Of a stretch of DNA of 12,482 bases, positions 7,313-12,413 are shown in pieces. The first letter of the stretch is position 1, and each line of letters starts with the position of its first letter. Source of the DNA: Patescibacteria group bacterium. Lineage in GTDB: Bacteria > Patescibacteriota > Microgenomatia > UBA12405 > JAHJSD01. Both the position numbers and the translations under genes were made by a program. Under the pieces are notes generated by a model. The model was not told the origin of the DNA. It searched no databases and saw only the letters and a program-made list of their open reading frames with translations. The DNA lies in assembly GCA_018830585.1 (NCBI GenBank), contig JAHJSD010000077.1:1-12482 (forward strand). Reading direction: 5' to 3'.

Positions 7313-7603
7313 TTACAAATAGACAACTTTTTTCATCGCTGTTTCTCTAAACGAAGTTGAAACCTTTTTAAAATCAACTAAATCTATTTTAAAAGGAATT
7401 TCCGAATTCTCTAACTCTTCCTCTATTTTTACCTTAACAAACGAGGGTATGGACTTTTTCCCCAAGATTCCGAGGTCAACATCGCTCATCTTTCTGTTCT
7501 CGCCGGTAGCTCGGGAGCCAAAAAGAAAAATTCGGTAACTTGAATCACCCAGATACTTTCTTACCGCTGTTTTTATTTGCTTCTTAAGATTTTTATCCAG
7601 CAT
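7313..7603 (-). CDS. mntA: Minimal nucleotidyltransferase antitoxin of MntA type
   Basis: The 96-residue MNT-fold protein carries G29-S30, ten residues, then D41-V42-D43, the GS-X10-DXD signature of DNA polymerase beta-like minimal nucleotidyltransferases, with D74 in KIDLVDF as the likely third metal-binding acid. In the MntA-HepT systems such proteins neutralise the toxin by adding AMP to the tyrosine of its R-X4-H-X-Y motif; that tyrosine (Y98) is present in the partner encoded 5 nt downstream. Length and motifs are complete. Its ATG lies about 10 bp from an extended -10 box, so the mRNA is probably leaderless. It may act as a mobile maintenance or phage-defence module; which of these cannot be read from sequence. 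Confidence 0.9.
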   Translation of the reverse strand: MLDKNLKKQIKTAVRKYLGDSSYRIFLFGSRATGENRKMSDVDLGILGKKSIPSFVKVKIEEELENSEIPFKIDLVDFKKVSTSFRETAMKKVVYL

Positions 7604-7612
7604 ATTTTCTAA

Positions 7613-7621
7613 AGTATAACA
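7613..7621 (-). promoter_or_regulatory. Extended -10 promoter for mntA-hepT
   Basis: On the minus strand TGT precedes TATACT (7618-7613), an extended -10. The expected start is about 7606, two or three nucleotides from ATG 7603. No good -35 is seen, as is usual for extended -10 promoters. Confidence 0.55.
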
Positions 7622-7686
7622 CCATTTACTTAAACCGGACTTATTTCAAAACACAAGTTTCGCAGTTGACGCTAATTAGTCTAATT

Positions 7687-7763
7687 GTCATTGCAAGGAT
7701 CCGCCAGCTGGCGGAGACGAAGCAATCTAAAAACGAGATTGCTTCGCGTTCGCTCGCAATGAC
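7687..7763. repeat. Palindromic dispersed element, family 2 (77 bp)
   Basis: The ends GTCATTGC and GCAATGAC are perfect inverted repeats. Inside are the 14-bp palindrome CCGCCAGCTGGCGG (7701-7714) and an 11-bp stem (7718-7728 with 7736-7746) around a 7-nt loop. GTCATTGCGAG-type elements of this kind are widespread in bacterial genomes, including CPR. Confidence 0.8.
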
Positions 7764-7824
7764 AACAAGCGCGAAACAAATTTCAGTAATTTGTGATATC
7801 TTATTTTTTAAGTTCAACTTATGT

Positions 7825-7857
7825 CCAAAATGTTTAGACTTTAAACATCTGTTTTGG
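7825..7857. repeat. Interrupted inverted repeat
   Basis: CCAAAA-TGTTTA pairs with TAAACA and TTTTGG around a 5-nt loop, with a 4-nt bulge (TCTG) on the 3' side. It is A+T-rich, so not a strong terminator. Only three T follow on the plus strand. It might be an operator or a remnant; the rest of 7764-7878 shows nothing else. Confidence 0.4.
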
Positions 7858-7878
7858 TTTCGCGGGCGTTATATTTAG

Positions 7879-7962
7879 CTTCTTTTTCGACCCCAGTTTT
7901 TGGAATTTGCCGGGTTATTTGCCGGACTGGTCACTTTAATCAAGGTAATTCTTCAAAAAAAT
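7879..7962 (+). pseudogene. Decayed C-terminal tail of a large envelope glycan protein
   Basis: The plus frame reads LLFRPQFLEFAGLFAGLVTL and on, matching the layout of FFWPQLLEFFGFGLFVLP at the end of the 952-residue protein (PQ-x-LEF, then a glycine-rich hydrophobic segment). An in-frame TAG at 7876-7878 precedes it and no start or upstream domain exists, so it is a fragment. It suggests that a paralogous gene once stood here and was largely replaced by the toxin modules and repeats. The match is short. Confidence 0.45.
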
Positions 7963-8226
7963 CTACCGGTAAAGTTGATGAGTGCCAATATCGTGGTAAA
8001 TAACGATATCTTTTTGACTCATCTTAAAAACCAAACGATACTCCTGATTAATTCGGTAAGAATAAAACTCTTTTAGCTTCCCTTTTAATCTATGCGTTTT
8101 TAATGAGGGTGAAAAAATATCCTTGCGGAAAAAGTTGTCTTTCTTAACCGCAAGTTTTTTAATCCTTTGAGGAAGTCTTTGAAACGATTTCTCAAAATGT
8201 TTCGTAACAAAAACCTTAATGGCCAT
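7963..8226 (-). CDS. RelE/YafQ-superfamily mRNA interferase toxin
   Basis: The 87-residue protein has the compact RelE-like order: N-terminal basic helix region (FEKSFQRLPQRIKK), H45-R46-L47-K48-G49, then Y55-S56-Y57-R58, Y63-R64-L65-V66-F67 and a C-terminal G81-T82-H83 with Y86. R58, R64, H83 and Y86 sit where family members keep the residues for ribosome-dependent mRNA cleavage or substrate binding. It starts 4 bp after the stop of the small gene upstream, the standard antitoxin-toxin order. Nothing is truncated, so it is likely active. The subfamily (RelE, YafQ or HigB-like) is not settled. Confidence 0.88.
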   Translation of the reverse strand: MAIKVFVTKHFEKSFQRLPQRIKKLAVKKDNFFRKDIFSPSLKTHRLKGKLKEFYSYRINQEYRLVFKMSQKDIVIYHDIGTHQLYR

Positions 8227-8230
8227 TCAA

Positions 8231-8482
8231 TCAAATTAATTCAGAAAGAGACCTTATTTCTTTCAACTTACCTTTTTTAAATTCTCTTTCGCCTTTTTTG
8301 AAAATAGCCAACATTTTTTCTTCTTCCTCTTGAAAGGAAACATTTATTGAAAAATCAGCTAATTTTTTCATAAAAACCCTAATCACCTCTTGCAAAGAGG
8401 AAAAACCCTGAATCAAGGCCGCTTTTTCCGCCTTGACTCTTAACTCTTTTGAAACCGGAATCTGAAGAATCGTTCTGCCCAT
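8231..8482 (-). CDS. RelB-like ribbon-helix-helix antitoxin
   Basis: The 83-residue protein begins with a short strand and two helices typical of a ribbon-helix-helix DNA-binding domain (RTILQIPVSKELRVKAEKAA, then SSLQEVIRVFMKKLA, residues 3-42). A charged C-terminal half (about 50-83), disordered until bound, would wrap the toxin. Such proteins repress their own promoter as a dimer and as a complex with the toxin. The toxin gene follows 4 bp downstream. Its own promoter is the best in the window and places transcription start essentially at the ATG. Confidence 0.85.
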   Translation of the reverse strand: MGRTILQIPVSKELRVKAEKAALIQGFSSLQEVIRVFMKKLADFSINVSFQEEEEKMLAIFKKGEREFKKGKLKEIRSLSELI

Positions 8483-8490
8483 CTCTTACA

Positions 8491-8518
8491 ATTGTATTAC
8501 TTTCATAATGGTTGTCAA
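8491..8518 (-). promoter_or_regulatory. Consensus promoter of the relBE-like operon, leaderless
   Basis: A perfect TTGACA (8518-8513), a 16-bp spacer and TACAAT (8496-8491) lie just upstream of ATG 8482, with only 8 nt between the -10 and the ATG. The start would be at or 1 nt before the ATG. The overlapping palindrome ACAATTGT (8488-8495) may be part of an autoregulatory operator. Confidence 0.75.
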
Positions 8519-8529
8519 GAGTGAATCCT

Positions 8530-8549
8530 CCACGGGCTTCAGCCCGCGG
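8530..8549 (-). repeat. Subterminal-type hairpin, IS200/IS605-like (candidate)
   Basis: On the minus strand CCGCGGGC and GCCCGTGG pair around a TGAA loop (one mismatch) and are followed by AGGATTCAC. Aligned with the plus-strand hairpin at 6490-6509, 15 of 20 positions agree, with the same geometry. The 3' end TTCAC is like right ends of IS200/IS605 elements. The relB promoter begins 3 bp beyond (8518). Confidence 0.45.
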
Positions 8550-8600
8550 TTTCCCTTTCCCAGAGGATGCCTGCCATGTACCCTACGTGGTACGTGGAAA

Positions 8601-8673
8601 CCCCGCACCGAAAGCCCCAGACAGATTGCCATTCATCCCCAACACAAATGTCGGGGGCTTTCTGGTGCTGGGG
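8601..8673. repeat. Long near-perfect hairpin
   Basis: The 18-nt arm 8601-8618 (CCCCGCACCGAAAGCCCC) is complementary to 8654-8673 except for two single-base bulges, with a loop of about 35 nt. Six T follow at 8678-8683, so on the plus strand it resembles an intrinsic terminator. It could equally be the internal structure of the element whose end is the hairpin at 8530-8549. It lies directly after the orphan HEPN gene. Confidence 0.6.
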
Positions 8674-8682
8674 TAAATTTTT

Positions 8683-9138
8683 TCAAAGCAGCATCTCCGC
8701 TTCCCGCATTGCCGCTAAAATGCCGTTAATTCTCTCCTCTGCCTCTTCCAGAGTCAGTTTCTGGTAGTTGTGGGGGAAATAGTGGAAGATTAGGTTCCTA
8801 CCCTGTTTCCAGGCCTGCCACAGCCTTTGAGCCACTTTTACCCCGGTCTCCCCCATTTCCTCTAACTGGCGGTAAACCGACCATTTTTTATGCTGAAGCG
8901 CCGGGTTTAAAACCTTGCCTACCCTAAACCGGTCCGAAGAATAATTCTTTTCAGTGATCAAGTGGTGCCTTAAAAACAACCCCTTTAAAAAGCCTTCGTA
9001 AGCCTTGGCAAATGGGGCTACTAAAAAAGAATAGTCGGAAAAACCATCCTTAGGGCGCTCTTTGATCCAACTCAAAAGCTGGTTGCCATCTTTGATTAAT
9101 TCTTTCTGCTCAATCGTCACTGAGTTAGTAGAGTTCAT
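8683..9138 (-). CDS. Orphan HEPN-domain protein, probable RNase
   Basis: The 151-residue helical protein contains R114-N115-L116-I117-F118-H119, the R-N-X3-H motif of catalytic HEPN RNases, followed by Y120. The N-terminal half includes FAKAYEGFLKGLFLR (43-57) and DRFRVGKVLNP (69-79), reminiscent of the HEPN region of RnlA/LsoA-type RNase toxins; that comparison is from memory. No antitoxin-like gene lies beside it; the neighbours are repeats on both sides. A TAAGAT (9149-9144) just upstream of ATG 9138 could be a -10, which would make the mRNA leaderless. It may be a stand-alone toxin, a defence effector or a toxin that has lost its partner. Confidence 0.6.
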   Translation of the reverse strand: MNSTNSVTIEQKELIKDGNQLLSWIKERPKDGFSDYSFLVAPFAKAYEGFLKGLFLRHHLITEKNYSSDRFRVGKVLNPALQHKKWSVYRQLEEMGETGVKVAQRLWQAWKQGRNLIFHYFPHNYQKLTLEEAEERINGILAAMREAEMLL

Positions 9139-9156
9139 AGAAAATCTTAAATGTCT

Positions 9157-9193
9157 AATGATTAATGTTTAATGATAAATGAACAAATAAAAA
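9157..9193 (+). repeat. 37-bp A+T-rich direct repeat, copy 1
   Basis: It matches 9467-9503 at 35 of 37 positions (offset exactly 310 bp). It is built from TTAATGTTTAATGATAAATG. The reverse complement of similar sequence occurs at 12430-12470. Confidence 0.85.
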
Positions 9194-9204
9194 CACTGAT
9201 TCCC

Positions 9205-9347
9205 GTCATTCTAACCCTGAGCTTGTCGAATAGGAAAGAGTCCCCTTTTAGACAGCACCTTGCCAATCTCAACGGGCCGCGCCCGCCATCGCTACGCTCA
9301 GGCGTTGCGGGCAGGGATCCTTCGTCATCGGAATTCCTCAGGATGAC
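9205..9347. repeat. Palindromic dispersed element, family 1, copy B (143 bp)
   Basis: It starts GTCATTCTAACCCTGAGC and ends CCTCAGGATGAC, with the same core as 6693-6855 but without that copy's middle expansion. Confidence 0.8.
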
Positions 9348-9358
9348 AAAGAAAGGGA

Positions 9359-9456
9359 GTCATTCTGATCTCCCTTCGGGAGAGAAGAATCCCCTAATCC
9401 CCAGACGGTTGCTTTCTACATGGGGATCCTTCGTCATCGGAATTCCTCAGGATGAC
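9359..9456. repeat. Palindromic dispersed element, family 1, copy C (98 bp)
   Basis: It starts GTCATTCTGATCTCCC and ends with GGATCCTTCGTCATCGGAAT followed by TCCTCAGGATGAC, as in copy B. The middle is shortened and contains a CTCCCTTCGGGAG hairpin (9370-9382). It sits 11 bp after copy B in the same orientation. Confidence 0.8.
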
Positions 9457-9466
9457 GACCAACTCC

Positions 9467-9503
9467 AATGCTTAATGTTTAATGATAAATGAAAAAATAA
9501 AAA
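9467..9503 (+). repeat. 37-bp A+T-rich direct repeat, copy 2
   Basis: Second copy of the repeat at 9157-9193. The pair encloses the two family 1 elements. Its end merges with the minus-strand terminator. Confidence 0.85.
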
Positions 9504-9520
9504 AGCCTCTGCTTTTTTTA
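9492..9520 (-). terminator. Intrinsic terminator of the acidic membrane protein gene
   Basis: On the minus strand AAAAAAGC and GCTTTTTT (9518-9511 with 9506-9499) pair around AGAG. The T-run then continues as A followed by six T (9497-9492). The stem begins inside the stop codon of the gene, so termination is immediate. Confidence 0.8.
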
Positions 9521-9868
9521 GTCTATCTCAAATTCAACCTCCGGTTCTTCTTCAAAATCAAGATCCGAAGAAAATCCGTCTATTTCCGAATCAAGTTTAT
9601 CCATCTCCTCATCGGTCATCACCGAATTTGCCGTCGCCGGATCGGAAACAGTAGCTTGATCCCCGTTTTCGACTTGCGTTTCTAACACTTCTAACTTAAC
9701 TTTTCCCGATTCTCCAGCCATGGGTTCGGTCTCTTCCCTGCCATTTAATTCAATAAATTGCTCCCCTCTTTTCTTGTCTAAGTTGGAACTTCTAAGCAAT
9801 TGAACCAATCCGACACCGCTAATGGTCAAAATTAAAAGGCCGGCAATAATAAATCCGTATTTTCCCAT
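9518..9868 (-). CDS. Acidic membrane-anchored protein, unknown function
   Basis: The 116-residue protein has one N-terminal membrane segment (about residues 4-25), a short basic patch (RSSNLDKKR), then a low-complexity tail that becomes strongly acidic (about 85-116, dominated by Asp and Glu). I recognise no family. The tail is probably disordered and could bind cations, a basic surface or a partner protein; its side of the membrane is uncertain. It lies 59 bp downstream of the secreted coiled-coil gene on the same strand and could be cotranscribed, but a weak promoter of its own (TTGAAT 9902-9897, 16 bp, TTAAAT 9880-9875) would start transcription at about its ATG. The gene ends in a clear terminator. 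Confidence 0.65.
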   Translation of the reverse strand: MGKYGFIIAGLLILTISGVGLVQLLRSSNLDKKRGEQFIELNGREETEPMAGESGKVKLEVLETQVENGDQATVSDPATANSVMTDEEMDKLDSEIDGFSSDLDFEEEPEVEFEID

Positions 9869-9874
9869 ATTTTT

Positions 9875-9902
9875 ATTTAAATGTTTAACGGTTAAGATTC
9901 AA
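9875..9902 (-). promoter_or_regulatory. Weak candidate promoter of the acidic membrane protein
   Basis: TTGAAT (9902-9897), a 16-bp spacer and TTAAAT (9880-9875) end 6 nt before ATG 9868. The -10 matches only 4 of 6 consensus positions. Confidence 0.3.
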
Positions 9903-9927
9903 TAAAAAGGGCGAACAAACAACAGGA

Positions 9928-10767
9928 TCACTCTTTAATTTTTTGCCAAAGCTCACGGGCGGTATCGCGAAAGGAATTTATTTCTTGATAAGCTTCCTTC
10001 AATAATTGATTCCCCTCTCGGAAAAGAGCATCGCAATTCTCCGAATCTGCAATAGCGTTGAATTTTTCCTCCGCCTGAGCTATTTTCGCGCTTATTTCCG
10101 AAGATTTTTCTTTTAAATCCGAAAGGAGAAGTTTGGCGTCGGCTACATCCTTGCCTGCTTGTTCGGCGGCGTTGACCGCGGCTTCCAATTTAACCATAAC
10201 TGTTTGGCTTCTGGATTCGATTGACCTGGCTCGGGAAACCAAAGTCAGCCCGAACATCTTTTTCACCAGCCACCTTTTCCCCTGCCAATACCGACGAACC
10301 TCTTGACCGATAGTTCTGATCTCATCAACAGTGGCCGCTTGGTCTACGGCAGTCTCTTTCTGGTTTAGCCAGTCAATCGCCTTTTTTATCTCCGCAACCG
10401 CCTGGTCTTTAACTGTCCGGCTAACTGCCTCCATTGCCTCCAATCTCACCTGCCAGCGGGAAAGGTGGCGTACCGCCATGGCAATTGACCGTTTGACAAA
10501 ATTTTTAGCCGGAGCTAAATCCCCTTGCTTTTCGTATTCGGAAAGACGGCGCCAGGAATTTATTTCCGTTCTGGCTTGAAGATAGTCTTCCCTCGCCTTC
10601 TGAAACATTTCCCTTGCCTCCTCCCTAATTTCTTGACTTTCCTGTCTTATCTCCTTTACCTTCTCCCTCAACCCCGTTTGCGCCCAAACCCCTGTTGTCA
10701 CCCTTGAAACAACCATTGAAAAAAACAGCAATGAAATCCAAAATAGCTTTTTATTCTTAGTCTGCAT
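9928..10767 (-). CDS. Exported coiled-coil protein, unknown function
   Basis: The 279-residue protein opens with a basic n-region and a hydrophobic stretch (KKLFWISLLFFSMVVS) ending near VWAQ-T, a typical signal peptide with cleavage around residue 30. The rest is predicted almost wholly helical and rich in Glu, Lys, Arg, Ala and Gln, with long heptad-like segments at about 33-70 and 185-250, so it likely forms an extended coiled coil or helical bundle on the outside of the membrane. One cysteine (in DSENCDALF) is near the C-terminus. It resembles the general style of exported helical proteins in CPR genomes, but no family is named. It heads a likely two-gene unit with the acidic membrane protein. 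Confidence 0.7.
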   Translation of the reverse strand: MQTKNKKLFWISLLFFSMVVSRVTTGVWAQTGLREKVKEIRQESQEIREEAREMFQKAREDYLQARTEINSWRRLSEYEKQGDLAPAKNFVKRSIAMAVRHLSRWQVRLEAMEAVSRTVKDQAVAEIKKAIDWLNQKETAVDQAATVDEIRTIGQEVRRYWQGKRWLVKKMFGLTLVSRARSIESRSQTVMVKLEAAVNAAEQAGKDVADAKLLLSDLKEKSSEISAKIAQAEEKFNAIADSENCDALFREGNQLLKEAYQEINSFRDTARELWQKIKE

Positions 10768-10837
10768 TCTGTATTTTTTATAAAAAATTAATTTTTCAGG
10801 CTCTTCTTTACCGTCGCCTCCGAATCACTTATCTTAG

Positions 10838-10846
10838 AGTATATCA
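10838..10846 (-). promoter_or_regulatory. Extended -10 promoter candidate for the coiled-coil gene
   Basis: TGA followed by TATACT (10843-10838) on the minus strand is an extended -10; it would give a leader of about 64 nt before ATG 10767. A closer alternative, TATAAA (10782-10777), would leave only about 2 nt. No Shine-Dalgarno is seen before the ATG, which favours the closer site. Confidence 0.4.
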
Positions 10847-10941
10847 AAAACCAGAAAACTACTTTGTCCAAAAATAAACTCTGGATTTTATTTACTCGTA
10901 TTTATATATAAAACAAACTAGTTTCAAAAATAGTCATCCTT

Positions 10942-11100
10942 GTCATTCTGAACTTGATTCAGAATCTATATAGATTCCGGGTCCCTCCTTCGCTCTTTGA
11001 GCTTCGGAAGGGCACAGTCCCCCTTAGGGACAAACCCGGAATGACAGCAAGAACCCCGGACCACGACAGCCACGCGGCGTCGCGTCAAACCCGGAATGAC
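10942..11100. repeat. Palindromic dispersed element, family 3, composite
   Basis: It begins GTCATTCTGAACTTGATTC, contains the perfect 16-bp palindrome GAATCTATATAGATTC (10962-10977), and reaches ACCCGGAATGAC at 11045. A second ACCCGGAATGAC ends at 11100, so the right end is duplicated, with GC-rich filler between. GTCATCC at 10933 may belong to a further degraded end. Confidence 0.75.
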
Positions 11101-11144
11101 GATAAGATAAAGTTTTAAAAACAAGTTCAACACAAAAACTGCCT

Positions 11145-12374
11145 ATGTCAATGAGTAACGAAAAAAAATACTGGATCGCTTTCAATTTTTTCGAAGGGAT
11201 TGGCCCCTTAAGATTTAAGCATCTAATCGGCTTTTTCGGTTCTGCCGAAAAAGCCTGGAACGCCCCAAAAAGAGAACTGCTCAAAACCAATTTGGGCCAA
11301 GGGCTGATTGAAAAATTTTGCTCGTTCAGGTCTCAATTTTTTCCGGAAAAAGAACTGAATTTGGAAAAAGATCTCTTTTTGGCCCAAAATTACTCTTTTA
11401 CCAAATTCGCCGAGACTATCTTTGATCCGGAAAGAAAAAAACAGTTAGATTGGGTCTTGAAATACCAATATTACCAAAAAACTAAACCGGAGAAGCCGAT
11501 CGCGGTTATCACCTGGAAAGACGAACAATACCCGAAAGATCTTAAAGAGATCCCGGTCTCACCTCCGGTGCTTTACCTGATAGGAAATATTGATTTGCTC
11601 AAAAACCCAAAAATCGCCGTTGTCGGCAGCAGAAAAATTTCCAACTACGGCCGCCAGGCGACCGAAAAACTAACCGCCCAGCTGGTTTCCGCCGGACTGA
11701 CCATTGTTTCCGGGTTGGCTTACGGCGTTGACCAGGCCGCCCATCAAGCAGCGATTACTAACCAAGGCAAAACCGTTGCTGTTTTGGGCTGCGGTGTAGA
11801 CCGGATCTATCCAATAGAAAACACAGATCTATACAGAAAAATAGCCAAGGACCATTTGTTGGTCTCGGAATTTCCTCCGGGCGCTCCGCCTTTACCGGGC
11901 AATTTTCCCGCCAGAAACAGAATCGTTGCCGGAATCTCAAAAGCGGTTTTGGTGGTTGAAGCGGCCAGAAAAAGCGGCGCGCTTATCACCGCCTCATCTG
12001 CCGCCGAACAAGGTAAAGACGTTTTTGCTGTTCCCGGACCAATTACCAGCCCTGTCTCTGAAGGCACCTCATGGCTGATCCAGCAAGGAGCCAAATTAGT
12101 CTTTTCCGCCGACGACATCCTCGGGGAGTTAAACCTCCCCGTCGGCAAAGCGGCCCAATCAGCTAGCGCCAAAACAAATGAAGCCATCTTGGAAAATCTT
12201 TCCGAAAAGGAAAGGGCTATCCTTTGCCAAATTGAAAACCAGCCGCTTGGCTTTGATGATATAATTGCCAAAACTGGGATCAGCCCGGCGGAAACAGGCA
12301 GCTTATTGACAATAATGAAAATTAAAGGAATAGTTAGGGAGGTCGGAGAAGGAAAATGGGCTCCTAATATTTAG
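11145..12374 (+). CDS. dprA: DNA-processing protein DprA (DNA protection in transformation)
   Basis: DprA binds incoming single-stranded DNA in the cytoplasm, shields it and loads RecA onto it during natural transformation. The 409 residues have the full layout: an N-terminal helical SAM-like region (about 1-75), a Rossmann-type core with V-G161-S162-R163, S189-GLAYGVD-196, VLGCGVDRIYPIEN (213-226), FPARNRIVAG (254-263), EAARKSGALITA and VPGP, and a C-terminal winged-helix domain (about 345-409). Core motifs are intact. ATG 11145 is followed by another ATG at 11151; neither has a Shine-Dalgarno. It stands alone between repeats. Presence of dprA fits CPR cells, which are thought to take up DNA through type IV pili. 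Confidence 0.96.
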   Translation: MSMSNEKKYWIAFNFFEGIGPLRFKHLIGFFGSAEKAWNAPKRELLKTNLGQGLIEKFCSFRSQFFPEKELNLEKDLFLAQNYSFTKFAETIFDPERKKQLDWVLKYQYYQKTKPEKPIAVITWKDEQYPKDLKEIPVSPPVLYLIGNIDLLKNPKIAVVGSRKISNYGRQATEKLTAQLVSAGLTIVSGLAYGVDQAAHQAAITNQGKTVAVLGCGVDRIYPIENTDLYRKIAKDHLLVSEFPPGAPPLPGNFPARNRIVAGISKAVLVVEAARKSGALITASSAAEQGKDVFAVPGPITSPVSEGTSWLIQQGAKLVFSADDILGELNLPVGKAAQSASAKTNEAILENLSEKERAILCQIENQPLGFDDIIAKTGISPAETGSLLTIMKIKGIVREVGEGKWAPNI

Positions 12375-12413
12375 CATTTAACATTCTCTCCTTATTTAAC
12401 ATTTAGCATTAAA

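Larger units (their letters stand above)
9139..9517. other. 379-bp gene-free stretch made of repeats
   Basis: It consists of a 37-bp A+T-rich repeat, two palindromic family 1 elements, and a second copy of the 37-bp repeat that runs into the terminator of the acidic membrane protein gene. Open frames here cross these repeats and are not genes. Confidence 0.75.
10768..11144. other. 377-bp intergenic region between divergent genes
   Basis: It carries the promoter region of the coiled-coil gene, a featureless A+T-rich stretch (about 10847-10930), a palindromic element (10942-11100) and about 44 bp before dprA. No clear dprA promoter or Shine-Dalgarno is seen; TAAAGT (11108-11113) is a weak -10. 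Confidence 0.6.

Noticed and set aside
7666..7878. 70-codon plus-strand open frame
   Set aside because: Most of it is translation of the palindromic family 2 element and the A+T-rich spacer.
8508..8767. Plus-strand open frames of 66-73 codons
   Set aside because: They overlap the IS-like hairpin, the long hairpin and the 3' end of the HEPN gene; no protein features.
9172..9492. 106-codon plus-strand open frame
   Set aside because: It is translation across two palindromic elements and the 37-bp repeat.
6427..9503. CRISPR array
   Set aside because: Repeats occur in pairs with unequal spacing and belong to different families; no regular repeat-spacer pattern or cas genes.
11024..11290. 88-codon minus-strand open frame
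   Set aside because: It overlaps the start of dprA antisense and the palindromic element.
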